Source: Manduca sexta (Eukaryota; Arthropoda; Insecta; Lepidoptera; Sphingidae). Taken from it: 64,000 bases of DNA. Below are positions 55,061 to 64,000 of the stretch, piece after piece. A program made the position numbers and the translations under genes. Numbering within the stretch: position 1 is the stretch's first letter; each line of letters opens with the position of its first letter. The stretch lies in contig NC_051117.1 of assembly GCF_014839805.1 (NCBI RefSeq), positions 1,364,001 through 1,428,000 of the forward strand, in the 5' to 3' direction. The notes beneath the pieces are model-generated. The model saw only the letters and a list, made by a program, of their open reading frames with translations. It was not told the origin of the DNA and did no database searches.

Positions 55061-55894
55061 GATTATATTGAATGCGATGCGAGGAGGGCTGTTACATGTA
55101 ACGTTAACCACCTATTAACGCTAAAACAAGTTTTAAAGTAAGACTGTAAATTGGTAGAATAATATTTAGATTATTTATTTTTGATCAGGTTATGTCATAA
55201 CTTAGCATTATAACAGCAATATTCCTAACATATATTCATATTTATTGTTTCTATAAAACTGTATAATTCCACACTACATTCAGTAAACATAATAGCAAAA
55301 CTAACCAAGAATGTTTCCGGATTTATCCTAAAATTTTCACATCCACCCTACACGTCCGAGGACAATAATATCGGAGATGTTTACAAGTCGGTCGGTTATG
55401 AAATTTTATCGAATGTCGTTTAAGGTTTTTTGTAGTACATGGGGGAGTGGGTAGTTACATATTTACTTATACATTTTGTTTTACGCAATAAAGCAGAGTT
55501 CAATGGCCTCCATATAATGAAATTATGTGATTTTGGATTCTATTCCCAAATGGAGAAAGTGGGTTTTTGGTTGGGCAAATTAAAGTTTTAGGTATCAGCA
55601 CTCAAGATACAGGCATTAAAGTCTATTTTGGGTTTATAAGCAAACCGTAGTACATCGAGTAATATGAATAAAGATATTTAATTATAATTAACTTTGCCAT
55701 GTCCTGTTGTACTTACAGCTAGTATTTGCTAAAAAAGGAACACTTTGAAATACAACTGTCGAAGAGGTTAGAATTTTTTATTTCCATACGTTCTATTCTA
55801 ACGAGTAAATTACTCCAATACCAGTGGTTGATACTTGGGATTCATCAAACACTCCAAAATGACAGGAAGCAACTTCTCTTTATATCGACCAGAT
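55061..55894. other. Non-coding stretch before the second gap
   Basis: No supported gene. A G+C-richer piece at 55320-55400 (CATCCACCCTACACGTCCGA) has no open frame. Confidence 0.4.
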
Positions 55895-55948
55895 CATCAT
55901 CATGATTTCAGCCGGGAATCGTCCACTGCTGGACATAGGCCTCTCCCA
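55895..55948 (-). repeat. Retrotransposon 3'-end sequence at the gap edge
   Basis: CATCATCATGATTTCAGCCG ... GTCCACTGCTGGACATAGGC followed by CTCTCCCA is the reverse form of the GGACTGCAAT-(GATGAT)n end. A high-copy repeat at the gap edge is a likely cause of the assembly break. Confidence 0.6.
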
Positions 55949-56448
55949 NNNNNNNNNNNNNNNNNNNNNNNNNNNNNNNNNNNNNNNNNNNNNNNNNNNN
56001 NNNNNNNNNNNNNNNNNNNNNNNNNNNNNNNNNNNNNNNNNNNNNNNNNNNNNNNNNNNNNNNNNNNNNNNNNNNNNNNNNNNNNNNNNNNNNNNNNNNN
56101 NNNNNNNNNNNNNNNNNNNNNNNNNNNNNNNNNNNNNNNNNNNNNNNNNNNNNNNNNNNNNNNNNNNNNNNNNNNNNNNNNNNNNNNNNNNNNNNNNNNN
56201 NNNNNNNNNNNNNNNNNNNNNNNNNNNNNNNNNNNNNNNNNNNNNNNNNNNNNNNNNNNNNNNNNNNNNNNNNNNNNNNNNNNNNNNNNNNNNNNNNNNN
56301 NNNNNNNNNNNNNNNNNNNNNNNNNNNNNNNNNNNNNNNNNNNNNNNNNNNNNNNNNNNNNNNNNNNNNNNNNNNNNNNNNNNNNNNNNNNNNNNNNNNN
56401 NNNNNNNNNNNNNNNNNNNNNNNNNNNNNNNNNNNNNNNNNNNNNNNN
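55949..56448. other. Assembly gap, exactly 500 N
   Basis: 500 undetermined bases, same size as the first gap, so a placeholder. The two sides carry unrelated repeats (LINE-type on the left, Tc1/mariner on the right). Confidence 0.98.
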
Positions 56449-56787
56449 GTGCTATCTTCATTTCCCGAGATAAAATCTTTTGCTTTCGGACAGGATTTCT
56501 TCGAATTCTTTCCCTTACTGCTTTGACCACCTTTTTCGTACGAACACTACGTGGACGGCCAGATCTTTTCTGTCACAAACAGAGGAGGTCTCATTGTACC
56601 TATTAATAGCCCGGTACACAAACATTTTACTAATACCAAGTGTATGGAGAGTTTTAAAAATTGCATTTGGCTCCATACCTACTTTGTGTAATGCTATCAC
56701 AGCGATTCGGTTCTCTTTATCACCCCACACCATTTTAATATCGCAAAATATTTTACAATGTATTGGCGCCAAAATGAGAAAACACAA
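56449..56787 (-). pseudogene. Tc1/mariner-type transposase, N-terminal part, frameshifted and cut by the gap
   Basis: On the minus strand, from Met at 56733 or the upstream Met at 56787, the frame encodes a helix-turn-helix DNA-binding domain of the IS630-Tc1-mariner kind: IAVIALHKVGMEPNAI, then LGISKMFVYRAINRY. After CDRK the frame is lost by one missing base near 56570 (in an A run). The next frame continues with GRPRSV, then VKAVRERIRRNP, a typical second helix-turn-helix with the GRPR-like linker. The catalytic DDE/D domain would lie in or beyond the N gap and cannot be seen. As it stands the copy is not functional. It could also be a domesticated fragment, but nothing supports that. Confidence 0.78.
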
Positions 56788-56974
56788 TGAACAATCGTAT
56801 AAAAATGACAGATTCGAAATTCAAATGTAATATTTTTTTATAATTAAGTGTAACAGTATTTATGGCCAGACTAAGTAGTATATAGTACTTAATTTTATAT
56901 TTTCATACATAATTGTTTCTTAAATTATTTTATTAGGTCCACCATCGATTTTCACATTGTTATATTGTGTTATA

Positions 56975-57265
56975 CTAGCTTTTGCTCGTGGCTTCGCCCG
57001 AGTGAAGGGATATTTTTTTTTCAACTTACTTGATATGTATCGTTATATTCTGACCAAATTACACAAAATCAGTATCAATTGTAGCCTATGTAGTGTATTT
57101 TTATCCTGATGTATAACCAATATAAAAACAATAGAAATAGTAAAGTTTCATCCAAATCCGTTCAGTCGTTTTTTTAGTAAAGAGGAACAAACATACATAT
57201 GTACATCCATTCATTCTCACAAACTTTCGCATATTTTTTTTTCCCATTTAAAATATTAGTATGAT
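56975..57265 (-). mobile_element. Helitron-type element, minus copy
   Basis: The left end ACTAGCTTTTGCTCGTGGCT followed by TCGCCCGAGTGAAGG is the reverse of the CTAGT 3' terminus. The interior has TATGTATCGTTATATTCTGA and AAGTTTCATCCAAATCCGTT. It matches 59593-59800 over about 200 bp. Confidence 0.7.
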
Positions 57266-57613
57266 TATAGTTTATTAATAAATATATATATATATGTAAA
57301 TATGTATACAGCTTGCATTGAAATACATTTGGTTATAATTTTAAACTAATTAACGATTAAAAAAAATAAAAAATAAAAGTGCAATTAATTTATATAAGAA
57401 GTTAAAAAAAGACCACTTATGACATTGAAAACAGCGAGCGAATTTTTGGCTGAGGAACGAGGCATTATGGCTTAATTCCCTTGCTGCAATGTTATAATTT
57501 AAACTGTGTTTTGTTTTGGCCACTACAATGTATTTTATGGTGTACGTACTTATATTATAATATCCTGCAGTCAAGGTAATAAAGTAATCTTGAAAACAAC
57601 ACGGTTTAAAGTT
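57266..57613. other. AT-rich non-coding stretch
   Basis: (TA)n near 57283-57295; no gene. A 74-codon minus frame (57350-57574) has no domain. Confidence 0.4.
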
Positions 57614-57932
57614 ATAATAATATCAGCCTTGAATTAAATACTGTCATATTATTGGGCACGGGCCTTCTCTACTACTGAGAGGGATTAGGCCTTAGACTAC
57701 CACGCTGGCCTAGTACGGATCAGTAGACTACACACACCTTCAAAAATTCTATAGAGAATTTCTTAGGTATGCAGGTTTCCTCACGATGTTTTCCTTCACC
57801 GTTAAAGCAAGCGATAATTCGCAAAGAATACACACGTCATTTTAGAAAAGTCAGTGATGTGTGCCCGTGGTTTTTGAACCTGCGGACATTCCTCTCGGCA
57901 GTCCGTTCAAATTCCATCTAGGCTAGGCTTTT
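57614..57932 (-). repeat. tRNA-derived SINE (family C), full-length minus copy
   Basis: Same block order as the 46070 copy: GGGCACGGGCCTTCTCTACT, CCACGCTGGCCTAGTACGGA, AGGTATGCAGGTTTCCTCAC, and a minus-strand tRNA-like head ending near 57925 with box B AGGTTCAAAAAC (degenerate). Confidence 0.78.
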
Positions 57933-59200
57933 ATAAAATTTTATAGGTGCTTAAGTAATTACTATTTTTAATTTCGAGAGCTGGTGCCTATACATACAAA
58001 AGATACTTATGATATTTTGAAGAAATATATTATGTATTTTCAATGCAATACTTATAGACGTTTTTATTTTGCATTTGTATTTTAAAAACAACTCAATATG
58101 AACATCTTCACCCGCTACATACCTACTTGGTAATTACATTTTATTTTCAAAACCACTCAAATAATAAGTAACATCTGTAATATCATTGTGGTTGTATGGT
58201 AAGTACCTAAAAATTGTAAAAAAACAACCCTAAGGGTGGAAATATAGGGGATGATTGATTGTTCACTCACTGATTTTAATACTGAGTTGTGCGTAGCCTT
58301 ATTAGTCTCTGCCATTTAAATTTAAAATATAAAACATACATTAAGGTAGGAAAAAAAAACAATAAGTTCATATCTTATTAATCGGTCACTCACATTAATT
58401 TATTACTAAAACTTAATAGCATAATTTTTTAATTATTTAACAAAAAAAATTACTGCCGTAAAAAACCACTAAATATCAAATAATTATTAATATAACAGAT
58501 ATACAGTATACATATAAGTACTTTTATTTTAATATTATTTTTTAAGGAAGCATTAAAATAGGTTTCCAATGAAACAAAAATGTTAGTAAGTAAATGTGTT
58601 TTAATGATTTAGTACACAACCAATACCATTTAATGATTTAGTGTAAGGTAGGCTAGCGCCTAGTTTCCGGTGCCTGCCGCCACTGCGCCGGCCGGGCCTT
58701 GCCGGTCGCTGCTGAATCGTCTCTGAGATGATAAGACGTGGGTTCATTGATTGTAAGAAGAATTTTTGTGATGCAAGGGTGTTCCGAAAGAAAGAATTTT
58801 GCGTACATAGCATCACGCTTTTCCTTTTACAAAGGTGGGCAGAGCCTTGACACACATTTACGTAATTATATTAAGTTCCAGGCATGTAATAGGGAGCTAG
58901 TCTATAGCCATTTAAATAAGTACGTACTGCAATAATATTTTATCCGATTACAAACAGTTTATTTTTTTTTATATCACAGAAGTACACAACTCTCTTGTAG
59001 AACAATTATTGGGTACAATTTATTCTTAAGAATTTTCAATTTAAATTTATTATTCTCAATTAAAATTTTACTTCATCGTACAGCGCTATATCCCAATTTA
59101 CCCCAATTGACAGGATTAAAAAAATTCGCTATTTTGACTCGAATAATCTATTGTGCCATAAAACGGTAGACGTCCCTCGTCCCGTCGTCGCACAATACGC
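57933..59200. other. Gene-free stretch
   Basis: AT-rich. An isolated GC-rich block at 58655-58720 (TTTCCGGTGCCTGCCGCCAC, CGGCCGGGCCTTGCCGG) has no supported frame. Nothing else recognised. Confidence 0.4.
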
Positions 59201-59290
59201 GTGACGTATTCTCGAAGATTCTAGAAAGGGAACGACTCTGGTCTCTGCTTTCGCGCGTGGAATGTACTCGAAAGGGAGCTCACCGGAACA
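59201..59290 (+). promoter_or_regulatory. Perfect four-unit heat-shock element with adjacent TGACGTA site
   Basis: TTCTCGAAGATTCTAGAA at 59209-59226 is four alternating NGAAN units with exact 5-bp spacing, the binding pattern of an HSF trimer. Directly before it is GTGACGTA (59201-59208), a CRE/ATF-like site. Downstream are GAATGTACTCGAAAGG and AGCTCACCGGAACAAG. No TATA box or coding region was found within several hundred bases on either side, so this may be an enhancer, the promoter of a non-coding RNA, or chance. Confidence 0.5.
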
Positions 59291-59359
59291 AGCCTTTTAA
59301 TTAACAATTGTAATAATGTTCACCTCAGAAGTCAAGATACAAATAAAAATAAAACTATT

Positions 59360-59490
59360 TATCGGTATTTAGCAAGACTGCAGCCTTTGAAACGGCGGGA
59401 GAAAATTATAAAAAATCGCGATAAAATTCGAATAATAGTTTTATTTCAATGTCTAACATTCGCGTCTACATAAGAAATCAGAATAAATAC
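59360..59490. repeat. Dispersed repeat family K copy
   Basis: Contains AAGACTGCAGCCTTTGAAAC, AAATCGCGATAAAATTCGAA and AGTTTTATTTCAATGTCTAA followed by CATTCGCGT. Confidence 0.6.
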
Positions 59491-59592
59491 TTAAACAATA
59501 AGTCGAACTCTTTCCATTATTTATTTGTAAGTTAAAAAAAACAATTCACATGCATCACACGGGAAAAAGTGTTTTTTTTAAAGTATAAATTA

Positions 59593-59800
59593 CTAGCTTT
59601 TGCTTGCGGCTTCGTCTGCGTGAAGGAGTTTTTCGGGATATTTTTTTCCGACTTACTTGATATGTATCGTTATATTATGACCAAATTATACAAAATCATT
59701 ATAAATTGTAGCCTATGTGTTATTTTGATATATAACCAATATTACTAGGTATAAAGTTTCATTCAAATCGGTTCAGTAGATTTTTCATGAAAGATAAGTA
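59593..59800 (-). mobile_element. Helitron-type element, minus copy
   Basis: Left end ACTAGCTTTTGCTTGCGGCT followed by TCGTCTGCGTGAAGGAG. The interior matches 56975-57265 (TATGTATCGTTATATTATGA, AAAGTTTCATTCAAATCGGT). The right end is decayed. Confidence 0.7.
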
Positions 59801-60250
59801 GGATTGCAGATGAGACGAGCAAGTTGCTAATCTGATGATACGATTGCCTGCAAATATTATCGATCCCCTCACGAACATTTAGCTGTTAAATTTTGTCTAA
59901 ATATAAGCTCCTGGCAAAGGCTGTAGGCACTGTATTGCTTCTATCTTCCTGAGACATCACATGTAAAATTTAAATAGGTTAAAACATCAATAAAACAATA
60001 ACCGAACCCAATAACGCGTGCAATGCTTGTACTTGGTGATAGAAATAGACCAAGCAATAGTAATTATCTAGCCATTCATATGCAAACTCTCGTGTCTCAG
60101 ATTTGTATGTAAGAAATCTACTTCGGTACACATTAGTTTATGACTTTTAAATATGAATAAATAATGAGTAAAATAAATGTGAAAATGTTTTAAAAAATGT
60201 CGATAGCATAACAGGCACAAATATTTAAATCATACTGCCACTATAATCTA
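59801..60250. other. AT-rich non-coding stretch
   Basis: No gene or repeat boundary seen. Confidence 0.4.
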
Positions 60251-61088
60251 TCTATACTTATAATAAATCTGTAGAGAGGTCAATTCTGTACATGAAATAC
60301 TTATATTTCCAAAATAATAACTATCAGGGGGTGATTAGGGATCGATACTGATGCCAAAAATGCAATTAGGAAATTTTTTGTCTGTCTGTCTGTCTGTCTG
60401 TCTGTATAACCGTTATAGAAACAAAAACTACTCAACGGATTTTATCGAAACTTGGTATAATTATTTTTCATACTCCTAAGCTGGTTATACTATACTTTTC
60501 ATCACGCTACAATTAATAGGAGCAGAGCAGTGAAGGGAAGTGTTGGGAAAACGGGAGAAGTTACTCCATTTTTTAAGCTTCCGTCGCGTGTGCAACCTTA
60601 ATGGTTAAAGCTACACAGAAATCATGTATGACGGAAATGTTCTCCTTAAAATTATATAAAAAAATATCCCACGACAGCATATGTCTATCTTTTATGATTG
60701 ACTCACAATAACACGTGTAACTCCCGATAGCTTAGCAGTTCGAAGCTTTCTCATTATATTTGTCTACTCTTACGTTTATAACACTCTCAGTCATCCCTAA
60801 TTAAAAAAGTTAACATTATTAAATATTCAATCCAAAAGAATCATAGAAATCGGTATAGAAACACCAAAGTTATACATGAAATAGGCTAATAATAAGCCAT
60901 CACGCGTGAATACTGAATCATGATATATGCTTTCTTCGATTTCACCAGGATCCCATCATCAGACCCTGATCGGACAATCGGACCACCAGCATACCACCAT
61001 ACATTAAAAAAACATCCCGACAAATTGAGCACCTCCTCCATTTTTGAAGTCCGAAATCCACGCGGGCGAAGCTGTGGGCGGCAGCTAG
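60251..61088 (+). mobile_element. Non-autonomous Helitron, family 1, copy 3 (intact ends)
   Basis: Starts A|TCTATACTTATAATAAATC and ends GCGAAGCTGTGGGCGGCAG followed by CTAG|T. Both ends fit a Helitron inserted between A and T. It is 838 bp, nearly identical to copy 2 (27222), with (GTCT)6 at 60380-60404. Confidence 0.88.
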
Positions 61089-62399
61089 TAATACATAAGA
61101 AGGTATTTGTCGTAGAAATGATAAAGTGAAGATGCATTTAAAAAAAACCGCGTAATCATAAATATTTTATGTAGTCACTTAATACTTATCCAGTACACAT
61201 AATTATACATTTTTAAAGTATATCTTTTCAATGTTTAAATGCATCATTAAATTAAATGTATGAAAAATAAATACTTATTACTTAAATCAAATCTAGTAAA
61301 AACAAAAGTTTCATTCGTAATCCATCTTTCTTTCTTTCATCAGGATTTGTAAAGACAAAATGACGACGCGCGGTAAATTCTAGACATTCATAATAAATAA
61401 CAATCAACAATAGCAGACCACCGATCCGCCATAATCTTGAATGTTCCCTCTAAAACTCTGTTACTTACGACCGTTTTCTACTGCGTTCTAGATATTCAGA
61501 CAGTGTTGCTGTGTGAGCAATATAAATATTCCAGAAATATGTCCTGAATTTTTTTTATATATAGGAAAATTTTATTTACTTAACTTCGGCTTTGCGATAC
61601 AATTTTTATATTTGTATAAGTATAATAATTCTGATAACATATTGAATGCATGTTATTGTGCAAATATTTCAAATAAACAAAACATTTTGGATATTACGAA
61701 ATCACAAAAAATATCCAACAGTAATTTAAGGCATGGAGCAATAATTATTATTTGTAGGTGAAGACGTTACAGGTATGTTTTTTATTATGTGACATTAGTG
61801 ATTAGTTTTAATTTTCCTAAATAAAATCTTAATCTGCGAGTTTACGTGAGAACATAATATCTAACATAGTTTATTACTGTTGTTATTTTAAACTTTAGGT
61901 TATTATTATTGTTGCAGCCATAATATGAATAAAAACTTTTTAAATCGAAACTGACGTACTGGCTGCTTGTCATCGAATTACGAAATATATTATTTTATAA
62001 AAATGGAATATAAAAAATGATTGTCATTCTTTCTTTAATAAAATCTATGTCATGGTTGTATCTCCTAAAATTATTTATTATTTTACACATAAAACTATTA
62101 GATTAAACCGAAGCTTAAACATGGTCCATGTCGAGCCGGATAAATAAGGAATCAGAATAATATAATATTGGACGGTGGAGTAACGCTATTTTATTAATTA
62201 TTTTTACCCAGCACTCTCGATTAATATGTACTGAGGTAATGGTAAGCTGACCTATTATTGTTAACATTGTAAAAGGTTAGTGTTATTTCAAGAGTTGTTA
62301 CTTACCACCATAATATTGTAATTACTAACTATAGTTTTATGTGTTTTAATTATAATTTACTTATGTAAAGTTGCAGGACTGCAGCACTCGTCTCCTAAA
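61089..62399. other. AT-rich stretch expected to contain the BEL/Pao 5' LTR and leader
   Basis: A retrotransposon gag follows, so its 5' LTR and primer-binding site should lie here, possibly starting near 61330-61510. The matching 3' LTR is outside the window, so the border cannot be set. No other gene is seen. Confidence 0.35.
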
Positions 62400-64000
62400 A
62401 TGACCGACATCAAAGTTCTTCGGCGGAAACGAGGCAGCTGTAAAGCTCGATTAACAATTTTGCGACCTACTTATCCCAGTTGACGGATTCGGAACTGAAC
62501 CCCGACCAGGTATTGGAGTTACAATTGCGCGTCGATAGGTTAGGAGAATTGTTTGACCAATTTAATGATATTCAAACTCAGCTTGAATGTTTATCTGATA
62601 ACTTAGATGAAGAATTAATTGAAAGATCTGCTTTTGAATCGGAATACTATGCACGATTTGCCCAGGCAAAGAATAGGCTAACTGTTACGAAATCGGATGA
62701 AGATGATTTCAAAACAACAAACAGTAGTTCAAAGCGTAAGGTCGCCCAATTGCCCACTATCAATTTACCAATATTTTCAGGTTCATATGAAAATTGGCTC
62801 GCATTTCGGGATACTTTCATTAGTTTAATCCACAAAGATGACGACATCGACGAAATTAATAAATTTCATTATTTAAAGACATCATTGGAGGGGTCAGCTG
62901 CTGATGTTATCCAATCAGTGGATTTTAGTGCTGAAAATTACTCACTGGCGTGGGATCTTTTATGTGGTAGGTTTGACAACAAACGTTTGTTGCTTCAAAA
63001 CCATGTTTCGGCAATTTTTGACCTCGATCCACTAATGAAAGAGTCATCAAACAATTTGAAATCTATGATAGACCAAATTAATAAACATATTCGAGCTTGT
63101 GAGAAATTAGGCGAACCTGTTAATAGCTGGGACACATTGTTAATTCATTTATTTAGTCACAAATTAGATGCAAGGACATTTCGTGAGTGGGAAGTGTATA
63201 AAAGCGACTTGACAAATCTAAGTCCATTCTTTTTAAGCAGTTTATGGAGTTTATGCAAGAACGTGCAGACTTTATTGAGACATTAGAACGCGCTCAGCTT
63301 TCTAAAACTAAAAACACCTGACATTCCGACAAAGCATAATGCGAAACTTAAGTCTATGGTGTCTTTGAGCGATAATATTAACTCATCTTCTCATAGTTTT
63401 CTTTGTCCGGAATGTAATGGAGATCATTACCTTAGTACTTGTCCACAATTTCTAGCATTGAGCATTGACGAGAGAATGTCAGTTTTGCCTAAATATAAAG
63501 TTTGTTATAACTGTTTTCATCGCGGGCACTATCCTAAAAATTGCAAACGATCAGGGTGTAAAGTTTGCAATTATAAACATCATACGCTGATTCATAACAC
63601 GAATTATAAGTCAAAACATATTAACAATAAATCAAAGCATCGCTCGAATGGTAGTGAACGGTCCGAAGTGTCCCCATCCGCGGGCGCCGACGACTGCGCT
63701 GTCACCCCTAACGCTCACTCAGTTGCACTGTCGGCAAATCTTACTGCACATTCGCATACAAGCAACTTGCCCGACATTCTTCTGTCGACTGCTTTAATCA
63801 GATGTTACGATAATAATAATAAAGAACACATTGCACGTGCTCTTCTTGACTCAGGCAGTTCGTCGTGTATAATGTCAGAAAAACTGTTTAAGCAATTAAA
63901 TATACCATCTAAATATACTAATAAATCTATACAAGGCATTAATAATTTACTGTCACAAGTAGAGAAAATGTGTCGTGTTCGTATTAAGTCACTATGCGAA
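62400..64000 (+). mobile_element. BEL/Pao LTR retrotransposon, gag and protease region (frameshifted, runs off the window)
   Basis: The polyprotein begins with ATG at 62400 (MTDIKVLRRKRGSCK), the usual start of BEL/Pao gag. The gag domain (DUF1759 type) lies about 62740-63230: INLPIFSGSYENWLAFRDTF and FHYLKTSLEGSAADVIQS. The nucleocapsid has CPECNGDHYLSTC, CYNCFHRGHYPKNC (CCHC knuckle) and CKVCNYKHHTLIH. The aspartic protease (DUF1758 type) has ALLDSGSSSCIMSE near 63836. The frame shifts three times by single bases: near 62455 (after TTTTG), near 63232 (TTTTT run) and near 63312 (AAAAA run). From 63314 to the window end the frame stays open. Reverse transcriptase, RNase H, integrase and the 3' LTR are beyond the window. 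As read, this copy is inactive, or carries homopolymer errors. Confidence 0.87.

Noticed and set aside
58601..58855. Minus-strand frame over a GC-rich block
   Set aside because: No domain, and the GC-rich part alone explains the lack of stops.

Overview
The window looks like AT-rich, repeat-dense nuclear DNA from a moth or butterfly (Lepidoptera). The evidence is the interspersed repeats: Helitron ends of the lepidopteran type (5' TC, 3' CTAG after a GC-rich hairpin), tRNA-derived SINEs with A/B boxes, TTAA-targeted elements, foldback MITEs and a BEL/Pao retrotransposon. Introns have GT-AG borders with one GC-AG exception. No bacterial or viral gene organisation is present. Two runs of exactly 500 N (35454-35953 and 55949-56448) look like fixed-size scaffold gaps.

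Only three cellular protein-coding genes can be supported, all on the + strand. Two are paralogous MFS sugar transporters of the facilitated trehalose transporter (Tret1-like) type. The first (653-1984) lacks its 5' exon in the window and carries two one-base frameshifts. The second (20659-22609) is intact except for an unidentified first exon. They share the same phase-1 intron position and the same C-terminal motif, so they are a dispersed tandem pair about 20 kb apart. The third gene (26781-34307, eight exons) is a papain-family (C1A, cathepsin-L-like) cysteine protease. It has an I29 propeptide and an intact catalytic Cys/His/Asn, but unusual residues around them and one GC-AG intron.

The rest is mainly transposable elements. 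2.5-12.3 kb holds Helitrons (one with nine 123-bp tandem units), SINEs and a TRIM-like LTR element whose interior contains eight hairpins with a constant loop and covarying stems. 12.3-20.6 kb holds MITEs, a 1.29-kb piggyBac remnant inside a SINE and a cloverleaf-like foldback element. The introns of the protease carry a Helitron, SINEs and other repeats. 36-62 kb is almost gene-free and contains five copies of a TIR-MITE family, a near-perfect 367-bp palindrome, a Lep1-type Helitron, a broken Tc1/mariner transposase next to the second gap and an isolated perfect heat-shock element. The window ends inside the gag/protease part of a BEL/Pao element (62400-64000) with three frameshifts.

All readings are by eye. 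Repeat family labels A to L are local names used here, not database names. Borders of dispersed repeats are approximate unless a target-site duplication or a terminal motif is given.
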